Notes under the pieces: model-generated
What the model was told of the DNA's origin: nothing
Seen by the model: the letters and a program-made list of their open reading frames with translations, nothing else
Databases searched by the model: none
Source: Streptomyces sp. T12
GTDB taxonomy: Bacteria; Actinomycetota; Actinomycetes; Streptomycetales; Streptomycetaceae
Length of the DNA stretch: 64,000 bases
Assembly (NCBI RefSeq): GCF_028736035.1
Contig: NZ_CP117866.1
Span: forward strand, 7,848,501-7,912,500
Direction: 5' to 3'
Shown: in pieces, positions 23,786 to 33,590 of the stretch
Layout of the letters: each line of letters begins with the position of its first letter
How positions within the stretch are numbered: position 1 is the first letter of the stretch
Made by a program: the position numbers and the translations under genes

Positions 23786-26047
23786 TCAGACCCATTCAGC
23801 CCCGTAGGAGGCCAAGTCCCAGGTGCTGTCCTCGAAGTCGTGCCCCTCGAGGACGAGCGTCCAGGCCTCGGCCCGGGCGGCGGCACCATCGATCTGCTCG
23901 CACCAGATGGCGAGGCTGCGCTGCGCGTCCTTGTGATCGGCGAGGTAGGGGAAGTGTGTCCTGCGGAACTCGTCGTACAACCGGACCATGGCGAAGAACT
24001 GTGTGAGGCTGCTGCCGGCGACGGGGTCGGGCGAGCCACCCGTGGTGTCCCTGAAGAGCCGACCGGTGCTGCCGTCGAGCAGGAGCCTGGAGTACATCCA
24101 GGTACCGAGCTCGTAGAACGGGCCGTTGCTGGGTGCCTCGCTCCTGGCACGGCGTTGCCGGGGCACGTCCCGGCCCCGACCGGGCCAGGCCACTTCGGGC
24201 AGGGAGCGGTCGCCGCGCGGGGTGATGGCGAGATGCAGGAAGTCGCTGATCTCCGGCAGGCCTGTCTCGGTGAGGAAGCGGCGCGCGGCAGGGTCGTCCA
24301 GTCCTTTGGGGAGCTGATCCTCGGCCAGCCGATGGCAGGTCCCTGGGTCAAAGGTCTCCTCGAGCCAGTCCCGCATTCCGTCACCGCGTAGAGCAGCGGA
24401 CGCGGACGGCGGCAGCGGCCATGGAGCGGGCCGGGTGTGTGCGGCGACCAGGGGCCGCTTGCGGTACGTGTCCTGTGCGGTGCTTCCAGCCGCCTGGACG
24501 GATGCGGCGAGGAGGCCCCCGGTGCCGGCGAGCACCCAGAGCCCGTCGACGTAAAGGCCCTGGGTCACCGCGGACGGGCAGTTGGGCGGATGAGGGAGTG
24601 GGGACGTCCCCGGTTGCCAGCCGCTGTCCGTGTGTTCGGCGAAGGTAACGGCGGGCGCCTCGGGACTCGGAGAGCGGCGTGCGTTGCTCCAGGGGAGGTC
24701 GCCTTCCGACAGGGAGGCGCGCACCTCGACCGGAGCCGAGGCAGGCTCCCCGGTCACCGGGCTCCACTCCTGACGGATGTACTGGTGTTTCGGGTAGGCG
24801 TTCTTGCCCGTGGTCACGTCCCGGGCCGTGACGACGGTCAAGCCGGACTCGCCGACTGCCACGCCCAGTTCGTCGACACGACCAGCCTCGTCCTGGATCT
24901 GGCCGAAGATGCCCATGGGGCGCCAGTGGGTCCACATGGTGCGCCACGGCAACGGAACCCCCGAAGCCAGTAGCTGTTCGGCCAGCTCTGCGCGCCCCGC
25001 GCTGAGTGCCGCGTGATGGAGCCAGGCCACCCACTCACCCTGTGACGAGGGGGAGATGCCCTGAACCTCCAGATAGTGCAGCATCGCTGCCACGCTCGCG
25101 TACGGCACTCCGTCGGGATAGGCGATGGCCAGGCTCTCGCGCAGCGCGGTCGCCGAGCACTGGGCCAGCAGCCGCCCGTCGTCCAGGAGGCGGGGCAGCG
25201 CACCAGCCAGCGCCGCATGCAGAGGAAGAGCGTGAGCGGCGTACTGGCCTACCGGCCCCTGCTCGGACCAGAGCCCCGGTCCGCCGTCCGCCGTCGCGGA
25301 CACCAGCGCCTCGACGGCGCGCGATTGGGCCCCGGAATCCCAGGGCCACCTGCGTCGCCGTGCATGGAAGAGAGCTTCGGACCGGAAAGCGACCGATGAC
25401 CGGCCCTCGTCCACGACCAGGACATCCGGTTGCTGCTCGGCGAAGGAGAGGAGGGCTTGCACCGCTGTAGGAACACCACTTGCGGAGCACAGCAACTCCC
25501 AGACAAGCAGCGACACTTGGCGTAGTTCGGCGGCGGCCAGTGCCCCCAGCCGGCGGGCCGCAGCAGGTTCCTCCTCGGCGGCACCATCGGCCGAAGTCGG
25601 CGTGGGCAGGACGACTTCGTATTCGGCGATCTGTGGAGGGGCTACAAGGTCCGGGTCGTACTCCGCCATGACCCAGACCTCACGGCCTTCGAATCGTCTG
25701 AATCCCGGAGCCAGGATCTCCGCCACGCGGGCCGGTTCGGTCGACGTAAGGACCTCACCTGCGTACTGCACATTGGCGAGGAGGAGGACACAGGGACGAC
25801 CGGCAGGAGCGGTACGGCACTCTTCACGCATGCGAGTAGCGACCGTGTCGGCACTCATGCCCCGGCAGTCGATCAGTGTGGCGCTGGGCCAGTGGTCCTG
25901 CACTGCTCGTAGATACGCGGTCTTGCCGCTGAGTGCCGGACCGAGAACAGAGAACACCCGCCGCTGCCGTGCGGGCAGCTCCCGCCACATCTCGATGCGA
26001 GCCCAGTCCTCAGCGTTGATCTCGGGCACTGGGGTGATCCCTTCCAT
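23786..26047 (-). CDS. STAND-like NTPase fused to SUKH-4 immunity domain, array gene 2
   Basis: The 753-residue protein keeps a usable Walker A (GPALSGKTA) but has VLLLANVQYAGE at the Walker B position. DCRGMSADTV follows the P-loop helix, as in the paralogues. The middle region contains GEWVAWLHHAALSAGRAELA and LPWRTMWTHWRPMG. The SUKH-4 domain at the C-terminus has LPKGLDDPAARRFLTETGLP, FYELGTWMYSRLLLDGSTGR and DPVAGSSLTQFFAMVRLYDE. SUKH-4 domains bind toxins of the polymorphic type. Fusion with an NTPase suggests toxin sensing or conformational control rather than simple neutralisation; this is inference. Confidence 0.82.
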   Translation of the reverse strand: MEGITPVPEINAEDWARIEMWRELPARQRRVFSVLGPALSGKTAYLRAVQDHWPSATLIDCRGMSADTVATRMREECRTAPAGRPCVLLLANVQYAGEVLTSTEPARVAEILAPGFRRFEGREVWVMAEYDPDLVAPPQIAEYEVVLPTPTSADGAAEEEPAAARRLGALAAAELRQVSLLVWELLCSASGVPTAVQALLSFAEQQPDVLVVDEGRSSVAFRSEALFHARRRRWPWDSGAQSRAVEALVSATADGGPGLWSEQGPVGQYAAHALPLHAALAGALPRLLDDGRLLAQCSATALRESLAIAYPDGVPYASVAAMLHYLEVQGISPSSQGEWVAWLHHAALSAGRAELAEQLLASGVPLPWRTMWTHWRPMGIFGQIQDEAGRVDELGVAVGESGLTVVTARDVTTGKNAYPKHQYIRQEWSPVTGEPASAPVEVRASLSEGDLPWSNARRSPSPEAPAVTFAEHTDSGWQPGTSPLPHPPNCPSAVTQGLYVDGLWVLAGTGGLLAASVQAAGSTAQDTYRKRPLVAAHTRPAPWPLPPSASAALRGDGMRDWLEETFDPGTCHRLAEDQLPKGLDDPAARRFLTETGLPEISDFLHLAITPRGDRSLPEVAWPGRGRDVPRQRRARSEAPSNGPFYELGTWMYSRLLLDGSTGRLFRDTTGGSPDPVAGSSLTQFFAMVRLYDEFRRTHFPYLADHKDAQRSLAIWCEQIDGAAARAEAWTLVLEGHDFEDSTWDLASYGAEWV

Positions 26048-26103
26048 GAGCGGCCCTCGCGGACATGTACGCCTGCGCGGTGATCATGTGGTCCGCGTGA
26101 ATG

Positions 26104-26184
26104 GGGCGGGCGGTCGAGAGACGCTGAGCGGGGACCGGCCGGGGCCGGTGGTGGCGAGGCCTGCCGTGCCGAGGCCCATGGATG
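26104..26184. repeat. Intergenic repeat, copy 1, downstream of an array gene
   Basis: An 80-base stretch shares long identical blocks with 29209-29283: GCGGTCGAG, GGGACCGGCCGGGGC and CGCCGTGCCGAGGCC-like runs ending in ATGGATG. Both copies lie just 3' of a NTPase-SUKH-4 gene on the minus strand. The likely explanation is duplication of gene plus downstream spacer. Confidence 0.7.
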
Positions 26185-26291
26185 TCGCATCGTGGGTCAT
26201 GGGCTTCAGTTCTCAGCAGGTGTCGTCCCGCGCATGTCGATACCTCTCGGTGATCTGTGACCGGGGTTCCGGTGCGGCTCCGGCGCTCGTG

Positions 26292-28538
26292 TCACAGCGA
26301 TTCCGGGTCGTCCAGGTATCCGCCCAGTGCTGCTTGCCAGTTGGACGATGCGGCGGCTTCGGGGTCGACCTCCTTCGCCCAGGCCTTCACGCTCCAGTGA
26401 GCGTCGGCCTTCTCGGCGCTCCTGCGGGGGAAGTCGCTCAAGGGCAGGAGGCGGTACAGGCCGACCAGGGTCATGAATTGGGACAGGCTGCTCCCGAGGA
26501 GTTCGGTTCCGGCGACCGAGGCGAGCAGAACCCGGCCGCTTCGGCCCTCCAGGATGATGGGTTCGGCGAGCCAATGGCCCAGGAGGTGAGCGGGCTCGGA
26601 GGTTTCCGAACGTTCGACAGGTGTGAGCCCGGCTTCGTCCACGGCCACGGTGGTCAAGAACGCCGGTGCGCTTCCGTCGAGTTCAGGAAAGCCGACTTCG
26701 CAGAGCAACGCACGGGCTTCTGGCTCGGTCAGGGCGGCGGGCGGGGCGGCGACGGGGAGGCGGCGCAGAGCCTGGTCGCCGAATGCGGTGGCACACCATG
26801 CGGTGAGCGCGGCGCGCTGTCCGGAGACGGGGGTAGGCATCGGCCACACGGCCGTGGAGCGGAAGGACGGGACGAGGGAGCGCCGCCAAGGGCCCGTCCC
26901 AGGCGTCAGCTCTTCGGGGCGCAGGACATCGAACGCGTAGAGGCCTCTCGGGCCGTACGCCACCCAGCGATCCCCGTCCACCGCTTCTGCCCCGCAGTCC
27001 GGGAGCAGGCGCATCGGCAACTCAGGACCACGCGCCGGGGCGGGGGAGCGGATGTGGCGGCGGGTTTCGAGCGCACTTCCGGCTGTCCGTTCCACGGCTC
27101 CCTCAGAAGTGATGAACTGCTGGACGACCCGAGGTGCCAGCAACTCCCTGCCGTCCGAAAGCCGCCATACGCGTTCCAGGGCTTCCGTGTCGCCCAACTC
27201 GACGTCGTAGTCGTCCTCTTTGTCGAAGAAACCATCGCACTGACTTGCCGCGACGGGAGTGCCGGCGAAGGTGCCGATGTCCACCCCGTCCACGGATCCG
27301 GCGAGTTCGGGCCGGTCGCCCAGGACTCCGTAGGGGCGCCACTTCGACCATGCGGTGCGCCAGGCGAGCGGTACCGGGCTCGCGTTCTCCAACGCGTCGG
27401 CCCAGTCGCGGCGCCCACGGTTCACGGCTGCCCAGTGCAGCCAGGCCAGCCACTCGCTCTGTGAGTCGGGGGTGACGCCGTCGCCGTCCAGGTAGTGGGC
27501 GTCGCCGGCGACGCCGCCCACCGGCGGGCCTTCGGGCCACGCCAGCCTGATCGCTTGCTGCAGCGAGACGCGATCGGCGAATGCGGCCAAGGCCGGGTCG
27601 TCATCGATGAGTTGGGGCAGCGTTCCGGAGAGTGCCGCATGGACGGCGAGTGCGCGATTCGCGTACGCCACGATCCCTGCGTCGGCCGTGCCTTCGGCGT
27701 GCCGTCGGGCCTCGGCGAGGAGCGCATCGGTCATCGACTGCTGCTCGGCACGGGTCAGGGGTGCGGCCTCGCGGAGCAGGTGCTTGAGGGCGTCGGTCGA
27801 CAGCCTCACGGTCGTTGCGCCGTCCGCGTCCGGTTCCAGGCGCAACACGGCAGACAGTTCCTGTCCGCTGCGGCGCAGGTCGTCCTCTGTGCGCCGGCCA
27901 CCCAGCGCGGTGTCCAGGAAAGCCCAAACACGGAGGGGGATTTCACGCAACTCTGACGCGGCCAGGGCGCGCAACGCGGGGTACCCCAAGAGCAGGGCGG
28001 CGGGGTCAGGACCTTCGACCTCCGCTTCCAACACAATCTCGTCCGCGTCGTCGGCCCCCGCTGGGCCGCTGGGCCCGCCGAGTTCGAGGACGGGCAGCAC
28101 ATGGCCCTGACCCCGGCGACTGAACTGCGCGGCGACACGCTGGATGTCGTATGCCTCGTCCGGCGAGGAGAAGAGACGGCCTGACCATTGCACGTTGGCC
28201 AGGAGCACAATGCCCCCTGTGCGCATCCCCGCGAGCGCGTCCTCCAATGGATCCCGCAGGGGGCGGTGCCTGACCTTGAGACCGAAGTGGGTGAGAAGCC
28301 GGTCGAGCACTTCCTCCGCGGTCAGGCCACGGCAGTCCACGAGGAGTGAATCGGGCAGGTCTTCGTGCAGGGCTGTCAGGAGGGCCGACTTCCCCACCCC
28401 CGGCGATCCGCGCAGCGACAGCATCGGCGCGGCCTTCGGAGGGTCGAGCAGCCAGTCCAGGATTTCCAGCTCTGCATCCTCGCTCAACACTGTCATCACC
28501 TCTGTCCGACCTGACCGATCAGGGTACGTCAGCGTCAT
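26292..28538 (-). CDS. STAND-like NTPase fused to SUKH-4 immunity domain, array gene 3
   Basis: The 748-residue protein has Walker A GSPGVGKSA, then VDCRGLTAEEVLDRLL, and GIVLLANVQWSGR at the Walker B position. The middle region has SEWLAWLHWAAVNRGRRDWA and LAWRTAWSKWRPYG. The SUKH-4 domain follows (LTEPEARALLCEVGFPELDG, LLGHWLAEPIILEGRSGRVL, LLGSSLSQFMTLVGLYRLLP). Two starts are possible: 28538, which overlaps the deaminase-remnant gene by 20 bases, and 28496, which fits the N-termini of the paralogues better. Neither has an ideal ribosome-binding site, so translation may depend on the upstream frame. Confidence 0.82.
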   Translation of the reverse strand: MTLTYPDRSGRTEVMTVLSEDAELEILDWLLDPPKAAPMLSLRGSPGVGKSALLTALHEDLPDSLLVDCRGLTAEEVLDRLLTHFGLKVRHRPLRDPLEDALAGMRTGGIVLLANVQWSGRLFSSPDEAYDIQRVAAQFSRRGQGHVLPVLELGGPSGPAGADDADEIVLEAEVEGPDPAALLLGYPALRALAASELREIPLRVWAFLDTALGGRRTEDDLRRSGQELSAVLRLEPDADGATTVRLSTDALKHLLREAAPLTRAEQQSMTDALLAEARRHAEGTADAGIVAYANRALAVHAALSGTLPQLIDDDPALAAFADRVSLQQAIRLAWPEGPPVGGVAGDAHYLDGDGVTPDSQSEWLAWLHWAAVNRGRRDWADALENASPVPLAWRTAWSKWRPYGVLGDRPELAGSVDGVDIGTFAGTPVAASQCDGFFDKEDDYDVELGDTEALERVWRLSDGRELLAPRVVQQFITSEGAVERTAGSALETRRHIRSPAPARGPELPMRLLPDCGAEAVDGDRWVAYGPRGLYAFDVLRPEELTPGTGPWRRSLVPSFRSTAVWPMPTPVSGQRAALTAWCATAFGDQALRRLPVAAPPAALTEPEARALLCEVGFPELDGSAPAFLTTVAVDEAGLTPVERSETSEPAHLLGHWLAEPIILEGRSGRVLLASVAGTELLGSSLSQFMTLVGLYRLLPLSDFPRRSAEKADAHWSVKAWAKEVDPEAAASSNWQAALGGYLDDPESL

Positions 28539-29160
28539 CCTTTCGGCGATTCTCGATCTCCTTCGCCTTCTGCTCGTCCGACATGCTTTGGAACTTCGGA
28601 TCCTCGTTTAGCTTCTGCATTTCTGTGGGTGTGAGTTCGCCCATGCGGTATCCGGCGCCGTAGATGACCTTTGCTTTGTTCTTCTTTTCCGGGACAGTCG
28701 ATTTTTCTTCGTCGCTCTTGTCGCTGTACTGCTGTCGGCCCTGCCCGGCGGGGCGACCGAATTCGTACGCGAGGTAGTCTGCGCAGTTGGCGTTACTTGG
28801 TTCGGTGCGATTGAGCGGCGGGCTCGAGGAGTCAATCAGGTAGTGCGTCTCGGTAGTTCCGTCAGGCTTCCGCTCGACGACCTCAAGTGCTGCGTAGTTC
28901 TTGCCCGAGAAGTCGGGGCGCATCAGCCGCCGCTGCTCACGGATTGCCTCGATTTCCGCCTCTGACTTGCCCTCTTCCTGGGCCTTCTTGACAGCCGCCT
29001 CCAGCGAGGCGTCGTTACCGACGTGTGCGCGCCACAGTGCCCTGAACTTGCGCCTCTCGTTGGCGATCTCAGTCTTGCTCGGGTTTTCTCCGCCGGCTCC
29101 GGGAGTGTCCCTGTCCACCCCTGGAACCAGCCGGCCGCCGCTTCGCTGAAGACCGATCAA
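28519..29160 (-). pseudogene. Deaminase-toxin cassette with its catalytic core deleted
   Basis: The 213-residue frame aligns along its length with the C-terminal domain of the toxin at 35.7 kb: LMRPDFSGKNYAALEV against GMRPDMSGKNYAVLEV, THYLIDSSSPP against VHYVIDTSIPG, NANCADYLAYEFGR against GANCSDYLSHDMER, and VIYGAGYRMGELT against VSYGIGYRKGDMG. The toxin carries about 50 residues with the HSE and EPC zinc motifs between VIDTSIPGS and GGANCSDY. This frame has only NRTEPS there. The deletion is in frame, so a stable but inactive protein could be made. It overlaps the start of the next SUKH-4 gene. Confidence 0.7.
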
Positions 29161-29208
29161 GCCGGTGGGATCAGGTGTGCGGGCAGCGGTAGGCCACCGT
29201 GTCAGCGC

Positions 29209-29283
29209 GGGGCGGTCGAGCGAGGTGAGCCGGGACCGGCCGGGGCTGGCGGGCGGGGCCCGCCGTGCCGAGGCCTATGGATG
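29209..29283. repeat. Intergenic repeat, copy 2
   Basis: This is the partner of 26104-26184. It starts in GCGGGGCGGTCGAGC, includes GGGACCGGCCGGGGC and ends CCGTGCCGAGGCCTATGGATG. It lies immediately 3' of the decayed NTPase-SUKH-4 gene at 29285. Confidence 0.7.
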
Positions 29284-29284
29284 C

Positions 29285-30956
29285 CTACAGGTAGATGAAT
29301 TCGTCGGTATCCGTGACGTGCCCCCAGTTTCTGGTGGCTGCCGCGGCGGCGTCGATGCCCGCCAGCCAGGACCTGAGTTCGCCGATGAGGTCCTCCCCGT
29401 CGAGGCCGCCGCTCGTGTGGTAGGCCAGCATGTACTTCCACTGCAGGCACACCATCGCGCTGAACTGGGCCAGGGAGGAGCCGGCCAGGGGATCGCCGGG
29501 CTGGTCGTCGTCGACCGCGCCCTTCCTCGACTGTCGCAGTACGCGGCCGGTGGGGCCGTCGAGGAGCAGGATGCCGCCGATCCAGGTGCCCAGCTCGTAG
29601 AACGGACCGTCTCCCACGGGCGTTTCGAACTCCTTGGTGCCTGCCCAGGTGCGCTCGGCGAAGCCGGTGCCTGCGAGATTGTGGGTGCTGAGACTGAGGA
29701 AGTCGTTGACGGCAGGGAAGCCGACCTCGGTGAGGAAACGACGGGTCGGCTCGTGCGTCAGGCCGGCGGGCAGTTCCTCCTCGGTCAGGAGAGGGGCGAT
29801 GTCCGCATCGAACACGTCGAGTACGAGGTCGCGGGTGGGGCGGCAGGCGGCCTCGTCGAACGGGCGCGGCGTGACCTTTGCGTACCGGCTGATGGCAGGG
29901 AGTGCGGGCAGCGGGTTGGCTTCGATGTAGTCCGGGTCGGGCTCGATCGCATAGATCCCTCGGCTTCCGCCGAGCACGACCAGATCGCCGGCGCAGGCCA
30001 CGTCCTTGACCTTGGGCGCTTGGATCACACGCAGTGTGGAGGGATCACCGACGGCTGCCGCGCGGACCAGGTTCCAGGAGGTCTCGGCCCCCCAGCGGGC
30101 CGGCGCCTGGGGTGTGGGCGGGGCTTCCTCGATGAACGGCCCCTTGGCCGGCCTGTTGGAAGGCCTGGAACGTGCCGGCAGGGACTTCTTCGCGAAGAGT
30201 CCGGGCATCGCGTTCGTGAGTGAACACCACCGGTAGCTCGTCCGTGGTCTCGACCGTGACGAAAGGCGACTCCTCGCCGATTGCGCGCAGTTCCGCGACG
30301 TCGAAATCCGTTCCGAGAGCGGAGCAGAGTGCCTGCCACTCCTCGAAGCGCACGCGGTGCGGCTCGGACAGGGCCAGGGCTGTCATGGCCGTGCGTTGAC
30401 GCGGCGGCAGTGAGTGGGGGGACAGCCGGACGACGTCGTGGGCGGGGGCGAGCAGGACGGGGTTCGGGTTCCGGGGGCCGAGGTCGTAGACCTCGCTGTC
30501 GACTTCGACCACGAGTTTGATGTTGGTCGCCTTGGAGCGCCTACTGAACGCTCCAACGATCCCGCCGGCAGCGACGCCCAGCGGTTCATCTGTGAACCGC
30601 CTCTTCCCTGCCCACTGAGTATTGGTCACGACAACGATTCTCGGGTCGAACTTCCTGTCGAAAACGAGATCGTCCACGAGACTGGTGAGCGCGTGGATGC
30701 TCCGGAAATCGCCGTATGAAACACCGATGGCCCGCATCACCCGATCCGCCACCTCTTCCGCGGAGCGGCCCGTAGCATCAACGAGCACGGCCCCAGTGGT
30801 GCTGGCGGCGAAATCTGCCAGAAGTGCAGTCTTTCCGGCTCCGGAGGGGCCGTCGACGTAGATAATGCCCCGCTTGGGTGGAAGTTTAGTCAGCTGCGAG
30901 CTGATCTGGTCCGAGGCTTCCTCCAGGTTGAGGTGAGAATTCACAGCGGGCGACAT
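29285..30956 (-). pseudogene. NTPase-SUKH-4 array gene with central deletion and frameshift
   Basis: The upstream frame (30956 to about 30150) has an intact P-loop domain: YVDGPSGAGKTALLADFAAS, VDATGRSAEEVADRVM and RIVVVTNTQWAGKRR. At about 30150 the homology moves to the frame ending at 29285, which carries the WD-like linker and a complete SUKH-4 domain (LPAGLTHEPTRRFLTEVGFP, FYELGTWIGGILLLDGPTGR, DPLAGSSLAQFSAMVCLQWK). The helical middle region with the LPWRTxWxxWRP motif is missing, about 200 residues. A separately translated SUKH-4 part from an internal start is possible but has no obvious ribosome-binding site. Confidence 0.75.
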
Positions 30957-31109
30957 CCTTTCATGGTGCTGGGCATCACTCTGAGCCGGTGCTCTGCAGG
31001 CCGCCATGCGTCATGGCGCGGATCCACACCTTCGGCAGGCCCCGGCCTCCAAGGGCCCCGTGGCGCCCGCCTATTCTCCGACATACCGGCTGGCCCTCGT
31101 GGCGCTTGA

Positions 31110-33173
31110 TCACATTGCGACCCAGGGATTCAGATCTGTGGAGAGGGCGTGCTCCCATATGAGGGCGTCCTCCGTGACTGGGTCGATCTTGATGGCCCAT
31201 TCCTGCAGGCTTTCGAGAGCGTCGTCGCGCTCGTAGTTCGTGGCGAAGTCACTGACAAGGAACTCGTGGCACAGCCGGAGCAGAATGAAGAACTTTCGAA
31301 GACTGCTCGCCAGAATCGCATCGCTATAACCTGTGTTGCCGTCCGCGACAACCGCTCCGGTCCCTCCGTCAAGGAGGACGATGCCTCCGCCCCAGTCACC
31401 CAAGTGGTAGAAGGGTCCCGTGACTTCGGGGGGTGTCGCATGCTCCGGCCACAGCATGGGAACCAGCCCTGTCTCGGCGGCATCGATGGTGCTCATGAAG
31501 GGAAGGTGGTGGGACAGGACGGGCAGCCCTGTCTCCACGAGGAACTGTCGGCTCTCTGTGTGCACGAGGCCGGTCGGCAGTTCATCTTCCCGTAGGCGTC
31601 GGCATGTTCCGGGGCCGAAGGTCGCCTCCAGCCATTCGCGGCTTGGCGCGCCCTCGGCCAATGCCGGTGCTGGGCATTCCCACACACCAGCCCGAGTAAT
31701 GGATTCCGCTATGAAAGGGTCCGACAAAGGGGGCAGGTCTGACTGCCGCTCGAGACCGGTTTGCTCATCGATGATGAATGTCCCGGATGCGTCGACGACG
31801 AGCCAGTGTCCGGATTCCAGGCGCTTCGATCGAACGACGCTGATGTCGTCGCGGTTCCTGTCGAAGATATTTCGGACAGGAGGCCCCGCCTCAGGGAACG
31901 GCCAACGGCGGCTCCCTGCGGCCTGCGCTGCAATGTCCTCTGTCGCGAGCTCTCCGCTCGACGGGTATCCCGGTGCCTCGTTGTCCGATTTCCCGAAGCG
32001 GCCGAACATGCCGTAGGGGCGGCAGTTGGACCAGGTCGTTCGCCATGGCAGCCGCGCTCCAGCTTCTCCCGCGAAGGTCCCGGCAAGTCGTTCCTCGCCG
32101 CGGCTCAGCGCACAGTGGTGCACCCAGGCCACCCACTCGTCATGCGGGGCCGAGGCCAGCCCCAGCCGCTCCAGGTAGTGAACGTCCATGGCGATACCCC
32201 CTTGGGGCACACCATCGGGCCATCGGACAGCGAGGGTCCGCAGGAGTCCGGTCGCGTCCAGGTTCGCCAGGACACGGCCGTCACTCAGCACATCGTCAAG
32301 CATGCCCGCGTGGATGGCGTGGAGACCCAGGACCTGTGTCGCGTATACGCCGACAGGCCCCGCCGTTCGCCAAGGTCCGGATGCTGGTCCACTGAGGGAG
32401 CCGACAAGTGCTGTGACTACAGCCGCGTGATCGACTCGGCTCAGTTCGCGGATCCGGTGGCGTACAGCCTCCGCCCGAAAGCCGACCCGTACCTGCCCTT
32501 CGGCTGCGGCAGACACGCTGAGCAGCGTCGGCAGGCGTTCCGGCAACCCGCTCAACTCCTGCTGCGACACCCGGATCTCAAGGATCTTGCACAGCTCTTC
32601 CCATACGCTCAGGGGTATGTTGCGAAGTTCGGCGGCGGCCAGAGCCTGCAGGGCCGGGTGAGTAGCAAGCAGTCTGACCAGGGACGCATCGGCGGCTTGT
32701 GCGTCGAGTGACGCCTGGAGAACCAACTCATTTCGGGTCGGCAGGAAGACCCATGGCCTGTCCGCTGAGCGTTCGATGACGAATCGGATAGCCGCCCGAC
32801 CGGATCGGGTGAAGTGGGCGACCAGATCCCTGGTGATCCGGCTCGCTTCACCAGAGGTGACACATTCGTCAGCCCATTGGACATTCGCCAGCAGAGCGAC
32901 CCCGTCCCGCGTCAGCCGACGTACGCCATCGGCTAGGGTTTGCCCCTTGTCAACGCCCCCCCATGCCTGTAGCAGGCGACGAGCGATGTCATCCGCCCGC
33001 AGGCCCCGGCAGTCCAAGTAGACGGCGTCCGGCATTCGTTCGGCGAGTTTCCGAAGCAACTCGGTCTTGCCCGAGCCGGCCGTGCCGCGGATCGCCAGAG
33101 CGGGTTGCCTCCGGTTCGGTGGCGCCGCAAGCCACGTCTGGGCCCGTTCCAAGGCCTGCTGGGTCAACTCCAC
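31110..33173 (-). CDS. STAND-like NTPase fused to SUKH-4 immunity domain, array gene 5
   Basis: The GTG at 33173 is chosen over the ATG at 33206 because GAGGA lies 4 bases upstream and VELTQQALERAQTWLAAP then lines up with the start of the next paralogue (MELTPERALEQAEAWLAEP). The product is 687 residues. Walker A is GTAGSGKTE; VALLANVQWADE occupies the Walker B position. The middle region has DEWVAWVHHCALSRGEERLA and LPWRTTWSNCRPYG. The SUKH-4 domain carries LPTGLVHTESRQFLVETGLP and FYHLGDWGGGIVLLDGGTGA. It is most similar to array gene 6 and is probably a recent duplicate. Confidence 0.83.
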   Translation of the reverse strand: MELTQQALERAQTWLAAPPNRRQPALAIRGTAGSGKTELLRKLAERMPDAVYLDCRGLRADDIARRLLQAWGGVDKGQTLADGVRRLTRDGVALLANVQWADECVTSGEASRITRDLVAHFTRSGRAAIRFVIERSADRPWVFLPTRNELVLQASLDAQAADASLVRLLATHPALQALAAAELRNIPLSVWEELCKILEIRVSQQELSGLPERLPTLLSVSAAAEGQVRVGFRAEAVRHRIRELSRVDHAAVVTALVGSLSGPASGPWRTAGPVGVYATQVLGLHAIHAGMLDDVLSDGRVLANLDATGLLRTLAVRWPDGVPQGGIAMDVHYLERLGLASAPHDEWVAWVHHCALSRGEERLAGTFAGEAGARLPWRTTWSNCRPYGMFGRFGKSDNEAPGYPSSGELATEDIAAQAAGSRRWPFPEAGPPVRNIFDRNRDDISVVRSKRLESGHWLVVDASGTFIIDEQTGLERQSDLPPLSDPFIAESITRAGVWECPAPALAEGAPSREWLEATFGPGTCRRLREDELPTGLVHTESRQFLVETGLPVLSHHLPFMSTIDAAETGLVPMLWPEHATPPEVTGPFYHLGDWGGGIVLLDGGTGAVVADGNTGYSDAILASSLRKFFILLRLCHEFLVSDFATNYERDDALESLQEWAIKIDPVTEDALIWEHALSTDLNPWVAM

Positions 33174-33214
33174 GTGGTCCTCAATTGAATGTCTCTCTTG
33201 GCCCAATGCTGGAG

Positions 33215-33385
33215 CCTACGAGGTGCGGTGCGCCGAGTTCCTCGACGAGTCCAGGTTGTCCAGGGGAGCCGCTTGCGGTACTCCGGGTCGCAGGGCGTCA
33301 GGAACCCGGTGATCAGATGTGAGCGACCACTGCCCGTCGCTCCCGTCAGGACCAGCCCGCGCGGGCTGCCGGGCCACTCCATCCG
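33215..33385 (-). pseudogene. P-loop fragment of a stand-alone NTPase gene
   Basis: The frame reads PGSPRGLVLTGATGSGRSHL then ITGFLTPCDPEYRKRLP. It continues one frame over as LDNLDSSRNSAH. This matches residues 33-75 of the NTPase at 45.1 kb (APRVVVVTGGSGSGRSRLLT, GFLMLCEPEYRKQLPLDEMD). The Walker A again has Arg in place of Lys. Together with the fragment at 20.3-20.7 kb it suggests one original gene, later separated by the array; residues 76-126 are missing. Confidence 0.7.
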
Positions 33386-33590
33386 CCACCTGGAAGGTCC
33401 TTCGGGACTGCCCTCTGAAAGGACGTCGGGCAATGCCGTGCTCGGCGTTGCCCGCGTGCACAACCTCACCCTCGCGGGATGACGAGAAACGACTGGGTCA
33501 CCCACCACACCGAAGATCATTTACGCGACGGTGCTCAGGGTTGACCGGAGCAGCGGGACAGCGGATCGAGTGCCGTCATCAGGTGACGAC

